A stretch of 45,377 nucleotides of DNA from Flavobacterium gelidilacus DSM 15343 (GTDB lineage Bacteria; Bacteroidota; Bacteroidia; Flavobacteriales; Flavobacteriaceae): the NCBI RefSeq assembly GCF_000422685.1, contig NZ_AUGN01000016.1, positions 1 through 45,377 of the forward strand. Direction: 5' to 3'. Shown here in pieces: positions 44,701 through 45,377 of the stretch. Below the pieces are notes generated by a model. That model was given only the letters and a program-made list of their open reading frames with translations. It was not told the origin of the DNA and ran no database searches. The position numbers and the translations under genes are program-made. Each line of letters opens with the position of its first letter. Position 1 is the stretch's first letter.

Positions 44701-45377
44701 TTTTAACAGCAAATTCAGAGTACTGTTTAGTTGACGTAACTTCAAATACTACACCAGCTTGTACTCAAACTGTAACATCATGTGCAACCATTACAGTATT
44801 ACCACTACCCACAGCTACTTTAGTAGCTAATACGGTTTGTTCTGGAACATCTGGCACGGTTACTATAACAGGAACTGCAAATGCTACGGTAACCTATACA
44901 GTTGACGCTGGAGCTAATCAAACGGTTGTTTTAAATGCTTCTGGAACTGGAACAATAACTACACCAATATTAACAGCAAATTCTCAATATTGTTTAGTTA
45001 ATGTAACGTCTAACACGACACCAGCATGTACACAAACATTAACAGCTTGTGCCACCGTAACAATTAATCCATTACCAACGGTTTCAATTTCGACTACTAC
45101 ACCTTCTATATGTTCAGGTACCTCTGCTACTATAGATTTTGCAGGAACGGCAAATGCTACGATTACTTACACGATTGATGGAGTTTCTAGTACGATTGTA
45201 TTAGATGGATCAGGAAATGCTTCGGTAAGTTCTACTGCAACATCAACGTATTGTTTAGTGGGTGCTGCTTCAAATTCGACACCAGTTTGTACTCAAGCTT
45301 TTACGGATTGTGTTACTATTACAGTAATTCCTTTACCAACGGCTTCTATCACTGGAGATACAATTTGTGATGGCGAT
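41796..45377 (+). CDS. Large repetitive surface protein with IgGFc-binding-like head (runs off right edge)
   Basis: The frame is open for 1194 codons from the ATG at 41796 to the window edge. Residues 1-18 are a signal peptide (ending MFGQ). Residues about 20-465 resemble the IgGFc-binding-protein N-terminal domain found in many Bacteroidota surface proteins (DKHWLPPLHSRSAG, then VAVITGNVTVN and VCLDQIVPIEKIG). About 470-552 is an Ig/PKD-like module with Cys pairs. About 553-736 has two repeats of the type DMIVCDDITNNGTETFNL. From 737 on there are five complete tandem repeats of 87-90 residues plus a partial one. A T9SS sorting domain is expected beyond the window. It is probably a secreted adhesin. 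It follows the suf terminator, where sufS might have been expected. Confidence 0.85.
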   Translation, partial: MRLYLLFTLLFTSFMFGQLSDKHWLPPLHSRSAGVIGQHVVYLSTPEVTPFQVTVTNGNGLPVGTYTISSGSPAQFTVGTAQPSDMFVNRSGLHTVSGDDGLIISGSSEFYVTFKLDAGAHGEMFVSKGRAGIGKDFRLGSSPQGGSDSFRNFVSSFMATENNTVVTISDYGTGVTFTTPTATNNNGSQIFTLQAGQSVVLSGYADVNANWTGFIGARLTATKPVAVITGNVTVNPSTQSGNDVCLDQIVPIEKIGTQYVLVKGNGTVDTELPIVIATEDNTQVFVNGNATPITTINTGDYYIVPFSYFQGAFNQNMYIETTKPVYLYQILAGSTASYTVGLNFIPPLSCSYPKVVDLIPSINSIGSGVTFAPNDTNVILIAVAGSVISLNGVQTTAFPQPVPGNSNWVTYRISGLTGNVKVESTGSTAVAVLGLEGTMGVASFYSGFGTVNLTYQAGQGAIGLEESDMTIANGLAPCPGDIRVLNTNLEPADFSFEWTVDTGSGPVVLTGETGPSYTVTSPGTYCVTTSNGFIGSNCTQTDCVVVEYQPGFVINNNPDDLLSCNNDFDLSENSATILNGLDPFTYDVLFYATMQDAIDNINQIPALQTTTATVTTFYVRVETFGSTCAQITQFDAVVSPCQASTAPDMIVCDDITNNGTETFNLTTQNAAVLGGLAAADFTITYHLDQAGADADNNLALPATAYVGGPNQVIYVRMESNANPTQYSTSTFNLIVNPLPTAAIGASTICSGQTATVTISGTPGATVSYLDNLGVTQTVVLNSSGSATVTTPVLTSNATYSLVDVTSVENCTRAVNGSATVTVLPLPTASISANTICEGTAGTVTITGTPNATVNYTVDSGSIQTIILNGSGTAVITSPVLTSDSVYCVEEVISATTPACSATLTNVCASITVLPLPTAVISANTTCVGSTGTVTITGTANATVTYTVDAGINQTIVLDASGNASITSPVLTANSEYCLVDVTSNTTPACTQTVTSCATITVLPLPTATLVANTVCSGTSGTVTITGTANATVTYTVDAGANQTVVLNASGTGTITTPILTANSQYCLVNVTSNTTPACTQTLTACATVTINPLPTVSISTTTPSICSGTSATIDFAGTANATITYTIDGVSSTIVLDGSGNASVSSTATSTYCLVGAASNSTPVCTQAFTDCVTITVIPLPTASITGDTICDGD
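44004..45377 (+). repeat. Tandem protein-coding repeats of 261-270 bp
   Basis: Unit starts at the codons for PLPT fall at 44004, 44265, 44535, 44802, 45069 and 45330 (partial), giving lengths of 261, 270, 267, 267 and 261 bp, all in frame. Each unit reads roughly PLPTA, then a C-x-GT-xGTVTITG strand, NATVTYTVD, a Ser/Gly turn, YCLVDVTSN, then ACTQ and CATITV, with paired Cys as in Ig-like folds. Confidence 0.9.

Overview
The window is AT-rich chromosomal DNA from a member of the Bacteroidota, most likely a Flavobacterium or close relative in the Flavobacteriaceae. Three things support this. Type IX secretion (T9SS) and gliding-type surface proteins occur at both ends. Several gene families are largely restricted to this phylum (a DUF4175-type protein, a DUF4837-type lipoprotein, PorP/SprF-type proteins, a PIF1-like helicase with a C-terminal helix-turn-helix). 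Many promoters fit the Bacteroidota form TTG-N17-20-TAnnTTTG instead of a sigma70 form. No tRNA, rRNA, CRISPR array, transposase, phage gene or plasmid gene was seen.

Layout. 1-6902 (minus strand) is a tightly packed operon whose order and domains match sprC-sprD-sprB of the F. johnsoniae gliding locus; the large SprB-like adhesin runs off the left edge. 7144-8823 is glnS, followed by a small unknown gene and an AT-rich gene-poor stretch of about 460 bp. 9557-12098 (minus) holds a stomatin/SPFH protein and gltX, each with its own terminator. 12306-18018 (plus) is DUF4175-ybeY-mnmG. Around mnmG lie three parS-type ParB sites: one inside the 3' end of ybeY, one just upstream of mnmG, and one canonical copy just upstream of the next promoter. 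18161-22166 (plus) holds a methyltransferase, an OmpH/Skp-like lipoprotein and a PIF1-like helicase. 22202-23341 (minus) is the DNA polymerase III delta' subunit.

23566-25518 encodes an unrecognised secreted protein whose head resembles the N-terminus of the SprB-like adhesin and whose tail resembles the SPOR-like end of the SprD-like protein. It is followed by pgk, an MltD-type transglycosylase, a DUF4837-type lipoprotein and an ElaA-like acetyltransferase. 29935-37358 (minus) is a run of envelope and processing genes: double-OmpA protein, S41 protease, rnpA, M1 metallopeptidase, S8 lipoprotein protease, metallo-beta-lactamase-fold hydrolase. 37523-41494 (plus) is a suf Fe-S assembly operon (A-type carrier, sufB, sufC, sufD), closed by a terminator. 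41796 to the right edge is the start of a second large surface protein, with an IgGFc-binding-like head and tandem repeats of 87-90 residues.

The strongest points for follow-up are the parS cluster around mnmG, which suggests that this region lies in the chromosome partition domain; the SprB-head/SPOR protein at 23566; and an array of TTGTTRATAA boxes spaced exactly 21 bp apart upstream of it. I did not find a clearly new multi-gene defence or mobile system. All functional calls rest on reading translated sequence and remembered family features; no database search was run.
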